From contig DLIO01000114.1 in assembly GCA_002483765.1 (NCBI GenBank), positions 21,197 through 76,884 of the forward strand: DNA of 55,688 nt, read 5' to 3'. This DNA is from Lentisphaeria bacterium UBA7640 (GTDB lineage: Bacteria > Verrucomicrobiota > Lentisphaeria > Victivallales > Victivallaceae). Shown here in pieces: positions 8,891-17,909 of the stretch (within the stretch, counting starts at the first letter, position 1; each line of letters begins with the position of its first letter). The notes under the pieces are model-generated. The model did no database searches and had not been told where the DNA came from. It worked only from the letters and a program-made list of their open reading frames with translations. The translations under genes and the position numbers were made by a program.

Positions 8891-9616
8891 TCACTGGCAC
8901 ACTCGCTTCACTTGCGAAAAATACTCTTCCATTATTTTTTGTTCCTCAGGCCGTAACGAATATTCTACTGTGATCCTCTCTAAAATATCATGATAGGTTT
9001 TTGGGGACAACTTATATTTTTTCAGGGTGATAGCCCACCACTTATACTCTTTCACGCTAGGAGTTAAATCCCCAGCTTGTGGAAATTTGTGGTCAAAATC
9101 GTTGATGATTTTTTCGAACAACAACCAGTTTTCTAATTTTGATTTAAAGCGTTCTGTCTCCAAACTAATTATTTTATCCAGAAGGACAAATCTTTTCAAT
9201 TTATCGACTGACTCAATATCTTTATAACGTTTTGTATAGAAAATCCACGCTGCTTCGCTTATATCATATTTGGACAATTCTAATCGTTTGTAAACATATT
9301 GCGGCCTTTTCCGTTCCTTAACCACCATATACAAACCATCGACAACGTTATTGCCTATTAACGCAGCTCTTTCAAGAGCGGAAAGAATGATTTCGTTCTG
9401 TTCAAGATAATATCCAAACGCCCTTTTCATCTCTGTTGCGCTCAGCTTACAGTCATGTTCTTTCTTTTCTTGTTTAATTATTCTTTCTATTCTGCGCTCA
9501 ATAGTTGTTTTCTTGGGCCGCATTGACTTCGGCTGGTTATTTTTAACCATAGTTTTCGTTAAATATAAACCACCGAAAAACATTACAATCAAAAAAACTA
9601 TTGGAATTTTCTGCAT
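8891..9616 (-). CDS. Unknown membrane-anchored protein
   Basis: A 241-residue protein I do not recognise. Residues 4-22 (IPIVFLIVMFFGGLYL...) form a single N-terminal membrane anchor or uncleaved signal, followed by a very basic stretch (KTTIERRIERIIKQEKKE) and a mostly helical, charged domain. It ends in a lone cysteine. The start ATG lacks a strong Shine-Dalgarno. It is flanked by long gaps, so it is probably monocistronic. With the anchor at the N-terminus the bulk would lie in the periplasm. No function is proposed. Confidence 0.7.
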   Translation of the reverse strand: MQKIPIVFLIVMFFGGLYLTKTMVKNNQPKSMRPKKTTIERRIERIIKQEKKEHDCKLSATEMKRAFGYYLEQNEIILSALERAALIGNNVVDGLYMVVKERKRPQYVYKRLELSKYDISEAAWIFYTKRYKDIESVDKLKRFVLLDKIISLETERFKSKLENWLLFEKIINDFDHKFPQAGDLTPSVKEYKWWAITLKKYKLSPKTYHDILERITVEYSLRPEEQKIMEEYFSQVKRVCQ

Positions 9617-9712
9617 AATCAGTTTATTCTCAACTATTGGTAATTAGTGCGAACGAAACACCAATTCACCTTGCTTCGTCGCGGGCTATAATTAAAATGT
9701 AAAATAGGTTTC

Positions 9713-9745
9713 TAATTCACGCGCGCATAATGCGCGCGCGAATTA
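9713..9745. repeat. GC-rich intergenic palindrome, copy 3
   Basis: A 33-nt inverted repeat: left arm TAATTCACGCGCGCAT, central A, right arm ATGCGCGCGCGAATTA, with one mismatch. It lies between the metal-binding repeat protein and the unknown 241-residue gene. It is the same sequence as copy 6. Confidence 0.92.
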
Positions 9746-9820
9746 AAGATACAAATTACACCATAAATATTCAGTTTATTTCTAACCATTTGTGTGCCAT
9801 GACAGGATTCGTATAAGCTA

Positions 9821-10303
9821 TTATTTAGCTATTTTCTTCTCAGCTTTAGCGATATCTTCTTTGACCTTTTTCAGGTATTTTTCTGGATTTTCTTTGACCT
9901 TGGCGATACAGCCGCTGCAGCAAACATAGATTTTTTGTCCTTTGTACTCGTAGAACAGTTTTTTATTAATCTTGCCACCAAGAACCGGACATACTTGCTG
10001 TTTTGTCGTGTCGACTTTTTCAGCCTTGGCGATATCTTCCTTGACCTTTTTCAGGTATTTTTCTGGATTTTCTTTGACCTTGTCGATACAGGCACTGCAG
10101 CAAACATATATCTTCTGTCCTTTGTATTCGTAGAACAGATTTTCATTAATCTTGCCACCCATAACTGGACAGGTTTTTTGGGCAATGGATTCCTTTTCAA
10201 CCTTTACAGTTGGCTTGGCCTTTTCAGCCTTTTGTGCAGCAACGTGAACAGAAACGGTCAATCCGAGAATACCGGCGAGGATCAGGATAGTTATTTTTTT
10301 CAT
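9821..10303 (-). CDS. Periplasmic double TRASH/YHS-like metal-binding protein
   Basis: A 160-residue exported protein (signal peptide about residues 1-23) made of two almost identical 60-residue modules. Each has CPV(M/L)GGKIN, then YEYKGQKIYVCC and C: C45, C68, C69, C72 and C105, C128, C129, C132. The pattern resembles TRASH/YHS-type metal-binding modules. A long charged helix (PEKYLKKVKEDIAKAEK) follows each. At DNA level the period is exactly 180 nt, with a 42-nt identical block (9861-9902 and 10041-10082), showing a recent internal duplication. It lies 127 nt downstream of the CusA-like pump, so a role as periplasmic copper or silver buffer or chaperone is likely, by inference. Confidence 0.8.
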   Translation of the reverse strand: MKKITILILAGILGLTVSVHVAAQKAEKAKPTVKVEKESIAQKTCPVMGGKINENLFYEYKGQKIYVCCSACIDKVKENPEKYLKKVKEDIAKAEKVDTTKQQVCPVLGGKINKKLFYEYKGQKIYVCCSGCIAKVKENPEKYLKKVKEDIAKAEKKIAK

Positions 10304-10429
10304 TTTAATGGTACCTTTGGTTATTTGGTTATTTGGTTGTGATATTAAAAACTAATCTTCTGAAAAATATTTTTTCAGACCTTCATTCTTGCATATTTTC
10401 ATGTCATAATAGACCTCCGTTTTTTCTCA

Positions 10430-13400
10430 TTAATTTTCAAGTTTGGTTTGGAGATTGCCTCTTTTTGTTTTCAAGTACAAACTCCATTCTTTTAGGCCAC
10501 AATAGAGATTGGGAACCACTAATGACGAAACCAGCACGACTAGCATGCCGCCAAACGATGGAATCGCCATTGGAATCATGATGTCGGAACCGCGCCCGGT
10601 TGAAGTCAACACCGGCAATAGCGCCAAAATAGTGGTCGCGGAGGTCATTAAGCATGGGCGAATACGGCGTTCGGCAGCATGAACGGTGGCGTTTCTGATC
10701 TTTTGTATCGTTGAAATATCTTCTTCATCATAGCGCTGCCTAAGATAGGTGGTAATGACTACGCCGTCATCCGAGGCAATACCAAACAACGCGAGAAAGC
10801 CAACCCAAACTGCGACACTCAGGTTAATTTCGCGCATCTGAAACAGCTCGCGCATATTTTGCCCCATAACCGAAAAATCGCAGAACCATTCCTGACCATA
10901 CAGCCACAGCAAGATAAAGCCGCCAGCCCAAGCAACAGCAATAGTTGAAAATACTAACGAAGTGACTGGAATAGATTTAAATTGGAAATAAAGGATCATA
11001 AAAATCAGCAATAAAGCCAAAGGCAAAACCACTGAAAGTGTCTTTTGTGCACGCAATTGATTTTCATAATTCCCGGCAAAAGAATAACTGACGCTGGGCG
11101 GGATCACCAGTTCTCCAGATTTTATTTTAGCTTGCAGATACGTTTGAGCTTGTTCAACCACATCAACTTCAGCGTAGCCAGTTTTTTTATCGAACAGAAC
11201 ATAACCAATCAGAAACGTATCCTCACTCTTGATCATCTGTGGCCCTTTGATGAATTCAATTTTGGCGAGATTCTCAAGTGGGATTTGTTGGCCATTAGGC
11301 GAAGCTACCAAGGTTTTTCCGATTTTATCAATTTGATCGCGAAGTTCCCGCATATAGCGCACGCGCACTGGATAGCGTTCGCGCCCTTCAACCGTAGTGG
11401 TCAGGGTTTTCCCCCCAAGTGCAACTTCGATCACATTCTGCAGATCCTGAATCGTAATCCCATAGCGAGCGATCTCGTCACGGTCAATTTTGATTTCAAG
11501 ATATGGTTTACCGACAATGCGATCAGCGAAAACCGTTGTGGGTTCGACTCCCGGCACTTCGCGCAAATAATGTTCAATTTCCATACCGACTTCTTCAATC
11601 GTCGCCAAATCAGGGCCTTTCACTTTGACGCCCATCGGAGCGCGCATACCACTTTGCAACATCACAATTCTGGCGGAAATCGGCTGTAATCGGGGAGCGG
11701 AAGTCGTTCCCGTAATTTCACCAGCAGCAATTATTTCATCCCAAATATCATCGGCTTTTTGAATGCCCGCCCATGCCGTTCGATCTGGATTGTAGCGCGG
11801 GTCAAGAGCTGGGCGCCACAATCTGAAAGCCGCGCCATTTTTATCTGGAATCAATTGACCTTGCTGATCACGAAGATATTCTCCCATCACATAATAAGGT
11901 TTACCATCAGGAGCATTGACTGGAGAACCGTGCTGATTTCTGAATAATGATTTTCGAGACTTATCATATTTATACGAGGAACGATTGCCTGCCTGATCCG
12001 TCAAAAACTCTGATTTATAGTTGATAATGGTTTCAATCATGGAGATTGGAGCGGGATCAAGCGGGGTTTCTGCGCGACCAATTTTGCCAACGGCAGAGTC
12101 AACTTCAGGAATGGCACTGATTGCCATATCCTGTTTTTTTAGCACATCCATCGCTTCGCCAATGGAGGCGTGTGGCATGGTAGTCGGCATGTATAAAAAC
12201 GAACCTTCATCCAAATCCGGCATAAACTCTTTACCCAAACCCGGAATTTTATGAGAAACTGCGACATAAACTCGGTTGGCCCTGACGCGCTCCGGCAACC
12301 AACCAAATGTTCGATCAAAACCAAGCCAGATGGACAGCCCAAAAAGCACAATCACCAGTGGCAAAGAGAGAAACAATAACTTGTGATTTAAACTCCAGCG
12401 TAGCACTGGCGCGTAAATAAGTCGATAGCACCAGAAAAACAACAGCAATCCAGAAATTGGAGTCGCCACCACCATAAAGTTTTTGAAAAAACCTGCGCCC
12501 GGCCCCAGCGGAGACCATTGATTAGTCAAAAAAACCATTACAATCAACACCGCGAGAAGATTAGCAGAAATCAAAACATACTTCTGAACGCCTTTGGGAA
12601 TGCGTTCAGCGAAAAGATGATAAAGCGAAAAAGACACAATGATGACACCAACCCACCAGAAAGTCACTATTCCCAAAATGATTCCAGCGATCACAAAAAG
12701 ACTCAATACACCTTGCCTGAGTCTATTCGATTTAATATTAATCGAGAATAACAGATGTGCAAAAGCAGGAATTATGGTCAGAGCCACGATTACCGAAGCC
12801 GCCAGTGCAAAGGTCTTGGTAAAAGCTAATGGTCTGAACAATTTCCCTTCAGCCCCAATCATGGTGAATACAGGTAAAAAACTCACTACCGTGGTTAAGA
12901 CTGCGGTTAAAACTGCAGTACTAACTTCGCTGGTCGCTCGATATATCGCATTGAAAGTTCCTTTGCCGGGTTTGTTCTCACCCAAATGTCGAATGATATT
13001 TTCACAGACAATTATTCCCATATCGACAACCGTACCGATGGCAATAGCAATTCCTGAAAGAGCAACAATATTCGCATCCACCCCAAAAACTTTCATAGCA
13101 ATAAAACAGATCAAAACGGCCATCGGCAACGTGATGGAGATAACCATTGAACTTCGTAAATGCATCAACATTATCAAAATCACAATAACTGTAACCATGA
13201 TCTCTTTGACCAGAGCTTTGTTCAATGTACCAAGAGTCTCATAAATCAATTTTGTTCGATCGTAAAACGGCACGATGGTTACTTTGCTCAGAGTGCCCCA
13301 GGATGGGCGTTTATCCGGTTTTATGTTTTTAAAAAAACTGACTAAGGCTTTTTGATTAAGTTTACCCTCTTCAGTGAAAGCCACAAAGCCGTTACTCTTA

Positions 13401-14509
13401 GCATATTCGCGGAGCTCTTTGGTGCTGATTTGGTCATAATCAACCACTATTTTCTCCGGGAGTCCAGGAGTTATTTCAATTATTTTTTCTTTAATGTGTT
13501 TAATCGCGGCTAACGGATTATCGCCATAGCGAACCACCGCGACACCACCAACTGCCTCAGCGCCATCGCGGTCCAACGCACCACGGCGCAATGCTGGACC
13601 TAAAACCACGTTTGCAACATTTTTAATATAGATGGGAGTATTGCCAACCACCTTGACTACAGTTTTCTCGAGATCTTCAACGTTTTTAATAAAGCCTAGA
13701 CCACGAATCACATATTCAACTTTATTGACTTCAATCGTTCGCGCACTGACATCAATATTCGACTTTTGGACTGCGTTGAAAACATCCTCCAACTTCACAT
13801 TATAAGCGCGTAAGGCATTAGGCATTACGTCAACCTGATATTCCTGTACAAATCCACCAACCGACGCGACCTCGCTAACGCCCTCCGCACCCAACAACGC
13901 GTACCGAACATACCAGTCTTGAATAGAACGAAGTTCATGTAAATCCCATCCGCCAGTCGCTTTTTCATCAGCATCTCTACCTTCAAGCGTGTACCAATAA
14001 ACTTGACCTAAAGCAGTAGCGTCCGGCCCCAATGCCGGTTGCACATTCTCTGGCAACAGACCCGCAGGAAGACTGCTCAATTTCTCCAAAACCCTGGAAC
14101 GTGACCAATAAAAATCTATATCATCTTTGAAAATGATGTAAACCGTAGAGAAGCCAAACATTGAATAGCTTCGCACCGTCTTGACGCCAGGAATACCCAA
14201 CATTGAAACCGTTAATGGGTATGATACTTGATCTTCAATATCTTGCGGCGATCTCCCCATCCATTCGGTAAACACAATCTGTTGATTTTCGCCAATGTCT
14301 GGAATAGCATCGACAGGAACTGGATCGCGTGGAAAACCTTTGAGATTCCAGTCAAAAGGTGCCACCATGATTGCCCAACCGATAATAAAAGCAACCACAA
14401 CAGCAACTACAAATTTATTTTTCATGCAGAAAAATATAATCTTGTCCAGTGCCGTTTTGGGTACTGGATCGGAGCTATTGTTGTTTGTTTTATCTATTTT
14501 GCCGTTCAT
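10430..14509 (-). CDS. cusA: CusA/CzcA-family heavy-metal RND efflux pump, enlarged
   Basis: An inner-membrane, proton-driven pump of 1359 residues that exports metal ions (Cu(I)/Ag(I) most likely) through an adaptor and an outer-membrane channel. RND features include the first helix near 33-50, the TM4 proton-relay aspartate in AIGTVVDMGII (about residue 496), EFMPDLDEGSFLYMP near 761-775 and a methionine-rich ARIVMLQSGMRAP near 946-957. Usual CusA is about 1040 residues. The excess lies in three inserts, at about 355-408, 590-695 (hydrophobic, probably extra membrane helices) and 830-925. The start ATG overlaps the adaptor stop as ATGA. No outer-membrane channel gene is nearby. Confidence 0.93.
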   Translation of the reverse strand: MNGKIDKTNNNSSDPVPKTALDKIIFFCMKNKFVVAVVVAFIIGWAIMVAPFDWNLKGFPRDPVPVDAIPDIGENQQIVFTEWMGRSPQDIEDQVSYPLTVSMLGIPGVKTVRSYSMFGFSTVYIIFKDDIDFYWSRSRVLEKLSSLPAGLLPENVQPALGPDATALGQVYWYTLEGRDADEKATGGWDLHELRSIQDWYVRYALLGAEGVSEVASVGGFVQEYQVDVMPNALRAYNVKLEDVFNAVQKSNIDVSARTIEVNKVEYVIRGLGFIKNVEDLEKTVVKVVGNTPIYIKNVANVVLGPALRRGALDRDGAEAVGGVAVVRYGDNPLAAIKHIKEKIIEITPGLPEKIVVDYDQISTKELREYAKSNGFVAFTEEGKLNQKALVSFFKNIKPDKRPSWGTLSKVTIVPFYDRTKLIYETLGTLNKALVKEIMVTVIVILIMLMHLRSSMVISITLPMAVLICFIAMKVFGVDANIVALSGIAIAIGTVVDMGIIVCENIIRHLGENKPGKGTFNAIYRATSEVSTAVLTAVLTTVVSFLPVFTMIGAEGKLFRPLAFTKTFALAASVIVALTIIPAFAHLLFSINIKSNRLRQGVLSLFVIAGIILGIVTFWWVGVIIVSFSLYHLFAERIPKGVQKYVLISANLLAVLIVMVFLTNQWSPLGPGAGFFKNFMVVATPISGLLLFFWCYRLIYAPVLRWSLNHKLLFLSLPLVIVLFGLSIWLGFDRTFGWLPERVRANRVYVAVSHKIPGLGKEFMPDLDEGSFLYMPTTMPHASIGEAMDVLKKQDMAISAIPEVDSAVGKIGRAETPLDPAPISMIETIINYKSEFLTDQAGNRSSYKYDKSRKSLFRNQHGSPVNAPDGKPYYVMGEYLRDQQGQLIPDKNGAAFRLWRPALDPRYNPDRTAWAGIQKADDIWDEIIAAGEITGTTSAPRLQPISARIVMLQSGMRAPMGVKVKGPDLATIEEVGMEIEHYLREVPGVEPTTVFADRIVGKPYLEIKIDRDEIARYGITIQDLQNVIEVALGGKTLTTTVEGRERYPVRVRYMRELRDQIDKIGKTLVASPNGQQIPLENLAKIEFIKGPQMIKSEDTFLIGYVLFDKKTGYAEVDVVEQAQTYLQAKIKSGELVIPPSVSYSFAGNYENQLRAQKTLSVVLPLALLLIFMILYFQFKSIPVTSLVFSTIAVAWAGGFILLWLYGQEWFCDFSVMGQNMRELFQMREINLSVAVWVGFLALFGIASDDGVVITTYLRQRYDEEDISTIQKIRNATVHAAERRIRPCLMTSATTILALLPVLTSTGRGSDIMIPMAIPSFGGMLVVLVSSLVVPNLYCGLKEWSLYLKTKRGNLQTKLEN

Positions 14510-16500
14510 TTGCTAATCTCTTCAACTTGTTCGCCACACTTCAGCATCACGTCGCCAAAGTAAGAATTAAGAATATCAGGATTATCCTGTAACCAATAAG
14601 CACCTTTGTTGTTGAACGCCATCGGGCAATGAAATCTAAATATAGTTTTTCCAGCAGTGCCAAAATGCTGAATCAAATTATATACAGACTTAGAGAGAAT
14701 CTCGAACTGCTCTCTGCCGACAGTTACATCTTTGGTTTCATGTATGCCAACAGCGGCGGTAGCGATTAATTGTTTCAAGCGACTCCACTGTTTCAGCGCA
14801 TCTGGCGACATGTCATGATTATGAATACTTTCGAGCAATCCAGTTAGTTTTTCAGCATTGACTCGGGCATCGGCAAAATCATCCTTCGCCAGTGCTTGCT
14901 GAATGGCAAAATAGCTGGTATAAAGTTGGGCTAACTCTTTTTTAAATAGCGGAGTTATGCCATGTTTTTTAGGTACAATATCCGACTCGCTTACTGCAGT
15001 GGTTTTCGTTGCAGGTTGTTCAACTCCCATCATGCTCGGTTTCGCCTGAATCTGCAAAGCACTATCAATTTTAAAATTACCGTTGACAACGACTTTATCG
15101 CCAGCTTTAAGCCCTGATTTCACCACATAATAATTCCCGGCTCGAGGACCTAATTCGATGGTTTGTCCATAATAATGGCCCGGTTTATCGTTTACATATA
15201 CGACTGCACGTTCTCCCGTAATCAATGGCGCTGATGCCGGTATTACTAGTGGAATCTGATTATCTTCTGCGCTGACATAGCCCAAAGATTCGGCAGTCAC
15301 TAAGGGCATACCGCAGTTATCGCATTCACCAGCTTGGTCTTTGATAATTCCTGGATGCATCGGACAGATCCACTTACCGACCAAGTCAGGCGCGATCGCT
15401 TGTCCAGACTGAGCAATCTGAGCATGAACCGTCGCATTGACAAACATATCTGGTTTCAATTTTCCAGACGGATTAGCGGCATTTATCCGCAACTTGACGG
15501 TTCTGGTTTTCGGATCCAAAAATGGATCAATAAAGGAGATAGTGCCTTCAAATTTCTCTGCTGGATGTGACATCGTGGTAAAGGTTACTTTTTGTCCATA
15601 ATGAAGCCACGACAGATCAGATTCATAGGCTTCGAGCATGATCCAGACTTCAGATAAATCGGCAATTGTAAATAGACGATCGCCAGTTTTAAAATATTTG
15701 CCCTCAATCGCGTTTTTTTGAATTACAATCCCTGAAATAGGCGCGTACAAGGTTACAAGATCAACCACTTTTCCCGTCTCTAAAACGGTTTGGATATTAG
15801 TTTCAGTTAATCCCCATAGCTTCAATCTTTTGATTACCGAATTGAGAATATTTCGTTCATCAACACTTCTCCGCGTTGTTGCCCCAGGAAATTTATTATC
15901 ATCTGAGTTGGAACTGGTTTGCAATATTTTTTGAGCTTGCGCTGATTGCAACAATTCTTTTTGCGCAACATAAAGATCGGGACTGTAGTAACCAACCATA
16001 TGGTCGCCTTTACGAACCGCAATCCCAGTATAATCGACATATAAAACATCAACCCGGCCGGGCATTCGTGCAGTGATATGAGCAATCCTTGACTCGTCAT
16101 AATCGACCACACCAACCATTTTAATTAACTTTTGCACTGATTTACGTTCGACTGGCACGGTTTCAACTCCGGCTAGTTTTTGCGCCCTGGGTGAAAGCGT
16201 TAATTCGGCGGTCTGATCATCTCGGTTATCCGCAGCATCTGTTTTAACTGGGATCAAATCCATGAAACAGATCGGACATTTCCCTTGCTTGGGCTGCCTG
16301 ACCTGCGGGTGCATAGAGCAAGTCCATGAAGTTGAGGTCGCATTTCCCAGCGTTGCGTGCGAATGTTCAGAATCTTGCGATTTTTGAGCTGCGCCCATAG
16401 ACTTTGAGCGCAAATTGCCAATTACTACACCAGCCAGCAGCGCAGCGACCACTATGCAGACGATTTTCCAGTGTTTTATTATTGAACGAATATTACTCAT
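14506..16500 (-). CDS. cusB: CusB-type RND efflux adaptor with two heavy-metal-binding modules
   Basis: A membrane-fusion adaptor of about 664 residues anchored by an N-terminal helix (about 14-30). Module order: heavy-metal-binding domain at about 59-85 (CSMHP...CPICFMDL); biotinyl-lipoyl, hairpin and barrel regions (ARMPGRVDVLYVDYTG, APISGIVIQKNAIEG); a second metal-binding domain near 376-404 (CPMHP...CDNCGMPL); the membrane-proximal domain; and a C-terminal DUF3347-like helical domain from about 525 ending in FHCPMAFN...WLQ. Two CxMHP modules plus DUF3347 in one chain is unusual. The start is the ATG giving MSNIRS; an in-frame ATG five codons upstream sits at the predicted transcription start. 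It is translationally coupled to the pump gene. Confidence 0.92.
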   Translation of the reverse strand: MSNIRSIIKHWKIVCIVVAALLAGVVIGNLRSKSMGAAQKSQDSEHSHATLGNATSTSWTCSMHPQVRQPKQGKCPICFMDLIPVKTDAADNRDDQTAELTLSPRAQKLAGVETVPVERKSVQKLIKMVGVVDYDESRIAHITARMPGRVDVLYVDYTGIAVRKGDHMVGYYSPDLYVAQKELLQSAQAQKILQTSSNSDDNKFPGATTRRSVDERNILNSVIKRLKLWGLTETNIQTVLETGKVVDLVTLYAPISGIVIQKNAIEGKYFKTGDRLFTIADLSEVWIMLEAYESDLSWLHYGQKVTFTTMSHPAEKFEGTISFIDPFLDPKTRTVKLRINAANPSGKLKPDMFVNATVHAQIAQSGQAIAPDLVGKWICPMHPGIIKDQAGECDNCGMPLVTAESLGYVSAEDNQIPLVIPASAPLITGERAVVYVNDKPGHYYGQTIELGPRAGNYYVVKSGLKAGDKVVVNGNFKIDSALQIQAKPSMMGVEQPATKTTAVSESDIVPKKHGITPLFKKELAQLYTSYFAIQQALAKDDFADARVNAEKLTGLLESIHNHDMSPDALKQWSRLKQLIATAAVGIHETKDVTVGREQFEILSKSVYNLIQHFGTAGKTIFRFHCPMAFNNKGAYWLQDNPDILNSYFGDVMLKCGEQVEEISK

Positions 16501-16520
16501 AACGCCACGTCCCATATTTT

Positions 16521-16548
16521 ATTATACAATTTTATCATCATCAAACAA
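16521..16548 (-). promoter_or_regulatory. Predicted promoter of the Cus operon
   Basis: Read on the minus strand: TTGTTT (16548-16543), a 16-nt spacer, then a perfect TATAAT (16526-16521), about 20 nt before the adaptor ATG. Transcription would begin almost at the first in-frame ATG, which supports the downstream start. I see no clear CueR or CusR box. Confidence 0.5.
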
Positions 16549-16691
16549 TAAACTATCATTTCGATATTCAATATAACATGTAAATCTAAAAAAGCAAAAC
16601 GTCGATCAACAATAAGACTGAGAAGAAAGATCATCTACATCAAATATTATCTGCATTCCGAATGTAAACATATTATCTAATTTAATCTCTA

Positions 16692-16722
16692 AATTCACGC
16701 GCGCATAATGCGCGCGCTAATT
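16692..16722. repeat. GC-rich intergenic palindrome, copy 4
   Basis: A 31-nt inverted repeat: AATTCACGCGCGCAT, central A, ATGCGCGCGCTAATT. It lies between the class II aldolase stop (8 nt away) and the Cus promoter. Confidence 0.9.
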
Positions 16723-16729
16723 ACAATGC

Positions 16730-17362
16730 TCATTTACGTCCGATCAGCTGATCCAATTCTTGAAGTTTTTGTGGTTCAAGTTCCAGTTCCGTTTCTGCCA
16801 ACACTCCGAATAAATTAAGATTAATCTTCGCGCAAGCTTCCATTACCTCTAGGCGATCAAATGCTTCGAGCAAACTATTGCCTAAAGCAAGCGCGCCATG
16901 ATTGCGCATCAATAAACAATTCGTGCCGTCCGCGACTCCTGCGGCTACCGCGTCTGCCAATTCACGGCTACCGATACAGTGATATTCCGCCACCGCGATA
17001 TTGCCCAATATCAGATATGATTCCGCTAACAATTTGGTATTCAGAACCTTTGACGAAGCGGCAAAACTGGATGCCCCAACTGGATGGGCATGAACAATCG
17101 CCGTAATATCTGGACGTGTTTTATAGATCGCTAAATGCATCTGGTTTTCAATCGACGGTTTAAAAGGATCGCCAAGCATGTTGCCATTTAAGTCCATAAC
17201 CCCGATCTGTTCGCCGGTTAAGCGCCCTTTATCCAGTCCAGAAGGGGTAATGAGAATTTGATCGCCGTCCCGAACTGAGATATTGCCGCCGCTGGTCGTG
17301 GTCAAATTTTGAGTGTATAATCTGCGCATGAAATATGCGATTTCGTCTTTAAGTTCATTCAT
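16730..17362 (-). CDS. Class II aldolase/adducin family (fuculose-phosphate-aldolase-like)
   Basis: A 210-residue zinc enzyme of the class II aldolase/epimerase family. Visible signatures are TSGGNISVR, ITPSG, SIENQMHLAIY, the zinc-binding HAHP near 92 and NHG near 150. The family covers L-fuculose-1-phosphate aldolase, rhamnulose-phosphate aldolase, ribulose-phosphate epimerase and methylthioribulose-phosphate dehydratase. The length and motif spacing look closest to fuculose-phosphate aldolase. I start at MNELKDE, preceded by AAGGCGG; 32 extra upstream residues in frame look untranslated. It stands alone, so the substrate is not fixed by context. Confidence 0.85.
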   Translation of the reverse strand: MNELKDEIAYFMRRLYTQNLTTTSGGNISVRDGDQILITPSGLDKGRLTGEQIGVMDLNGNMLGDPFKPSIENQMHLAIYKTRPDITAIVHAHPVGASSFAASSKVLNTKLLAESYLILGNIAVAEYHCIGSRELADAVAAGVADGTNCLLMRNHGALALGNSLLEAFDRLEVMEACAKINLNLFGVLAETELELEPQKLQELDQLIGRK

Positions 17363-17556
17363 AGTTACCGCCTTTGATCTTGAGGAGTTGAAACAATTTC
17401 CAAACAATGTACTTGAATTATGCGACATTCCAAATTTCGGGAAATAGCATATTTCCATTGTTGAGTGGGGCTATATCATGAATTTTAATATTTTGAGCTT
17501 GAAAAAAAGTTTAACAAATGCACATTAATGAATAATTTATTGAGGAGGATATTGTG

Positions 17557-17904
17557 ATGCGTAAACTTTGTATTGTTATTGTAGCTTCTTTTATGATGGG
17601 ATTATTGTTGAGTGGTTGCCAAAGCGAAAAAATGGAAAATATTCCAAACGGCTTCCTAGCCTCCAGCGATACCGCGCTTAAAGTCGCGCGAGTTTACCTC
17701 GAACCGATCTATGGATACGAACGAATTAAACGCCAGGAACCATTTTACGCAATTATTAAAAATAACCTTTGGATAATCCAAGGTACAGTTCCAGAAGGTG
17801 GCATCGTCCAACCTATTAAAATTATTCTGGAACGCTCCAGTGGACGCGTTGTTTCGGTTAGCCCTGTCGTTGATTTTAGCAAACCCCAACGGCCGACACT
17901 CTAA
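17557..17904 (+). CDS. NTF2-fold immunity-family lipoprotein
   Basis: A 115-residue lipoprotein: signal peptide with lipobox LLSGC (cysteine about residue 21), then a short domain with AYL-like VARVYLEPIYGYERIKRQEPFYA, a central WIIQGTVPEGGIVQP and a C-terminal SGRVVSV. This pattern matches the NTF2-fold immunity protein family known from polymorphic toxin loci. No toxin gene is adjacent, so an immunity role is inference from family only. AGGAGG lies 8 nt before the ATG; a GTG one codon upstream is an alternative start. A frameshifted partial copy lies at 19799-19920. The next gene begins 5 nt later and is probably co-transcribed. Confidence 0.75.
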   Translation: MRKLCIVIVASFMMGLLLSGCQSEKMENIPNGFLASSDTALKVARVYLEPIYGYERIKRQEPFYAIIKNNLWIIQGTVPEGGIVQPIKIILERSSGRVVSVSPVVDFSKPQRPTL

Positions 17905-17909
17905 AAGAT

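Noticed and set aside
11045..11689. 214-codon plus-strand open frame
   Set aside because: Lies antisense inside the CusA-like gene, with no ribosome binding site and no family resemblance; a shadow frame.
12639..13244. 201-codon plus-strand open frame
   Set aside because: Antisense to the CusA-like gene; its isoleucine/threonine-rich composition is that of a reversed membrane protein.
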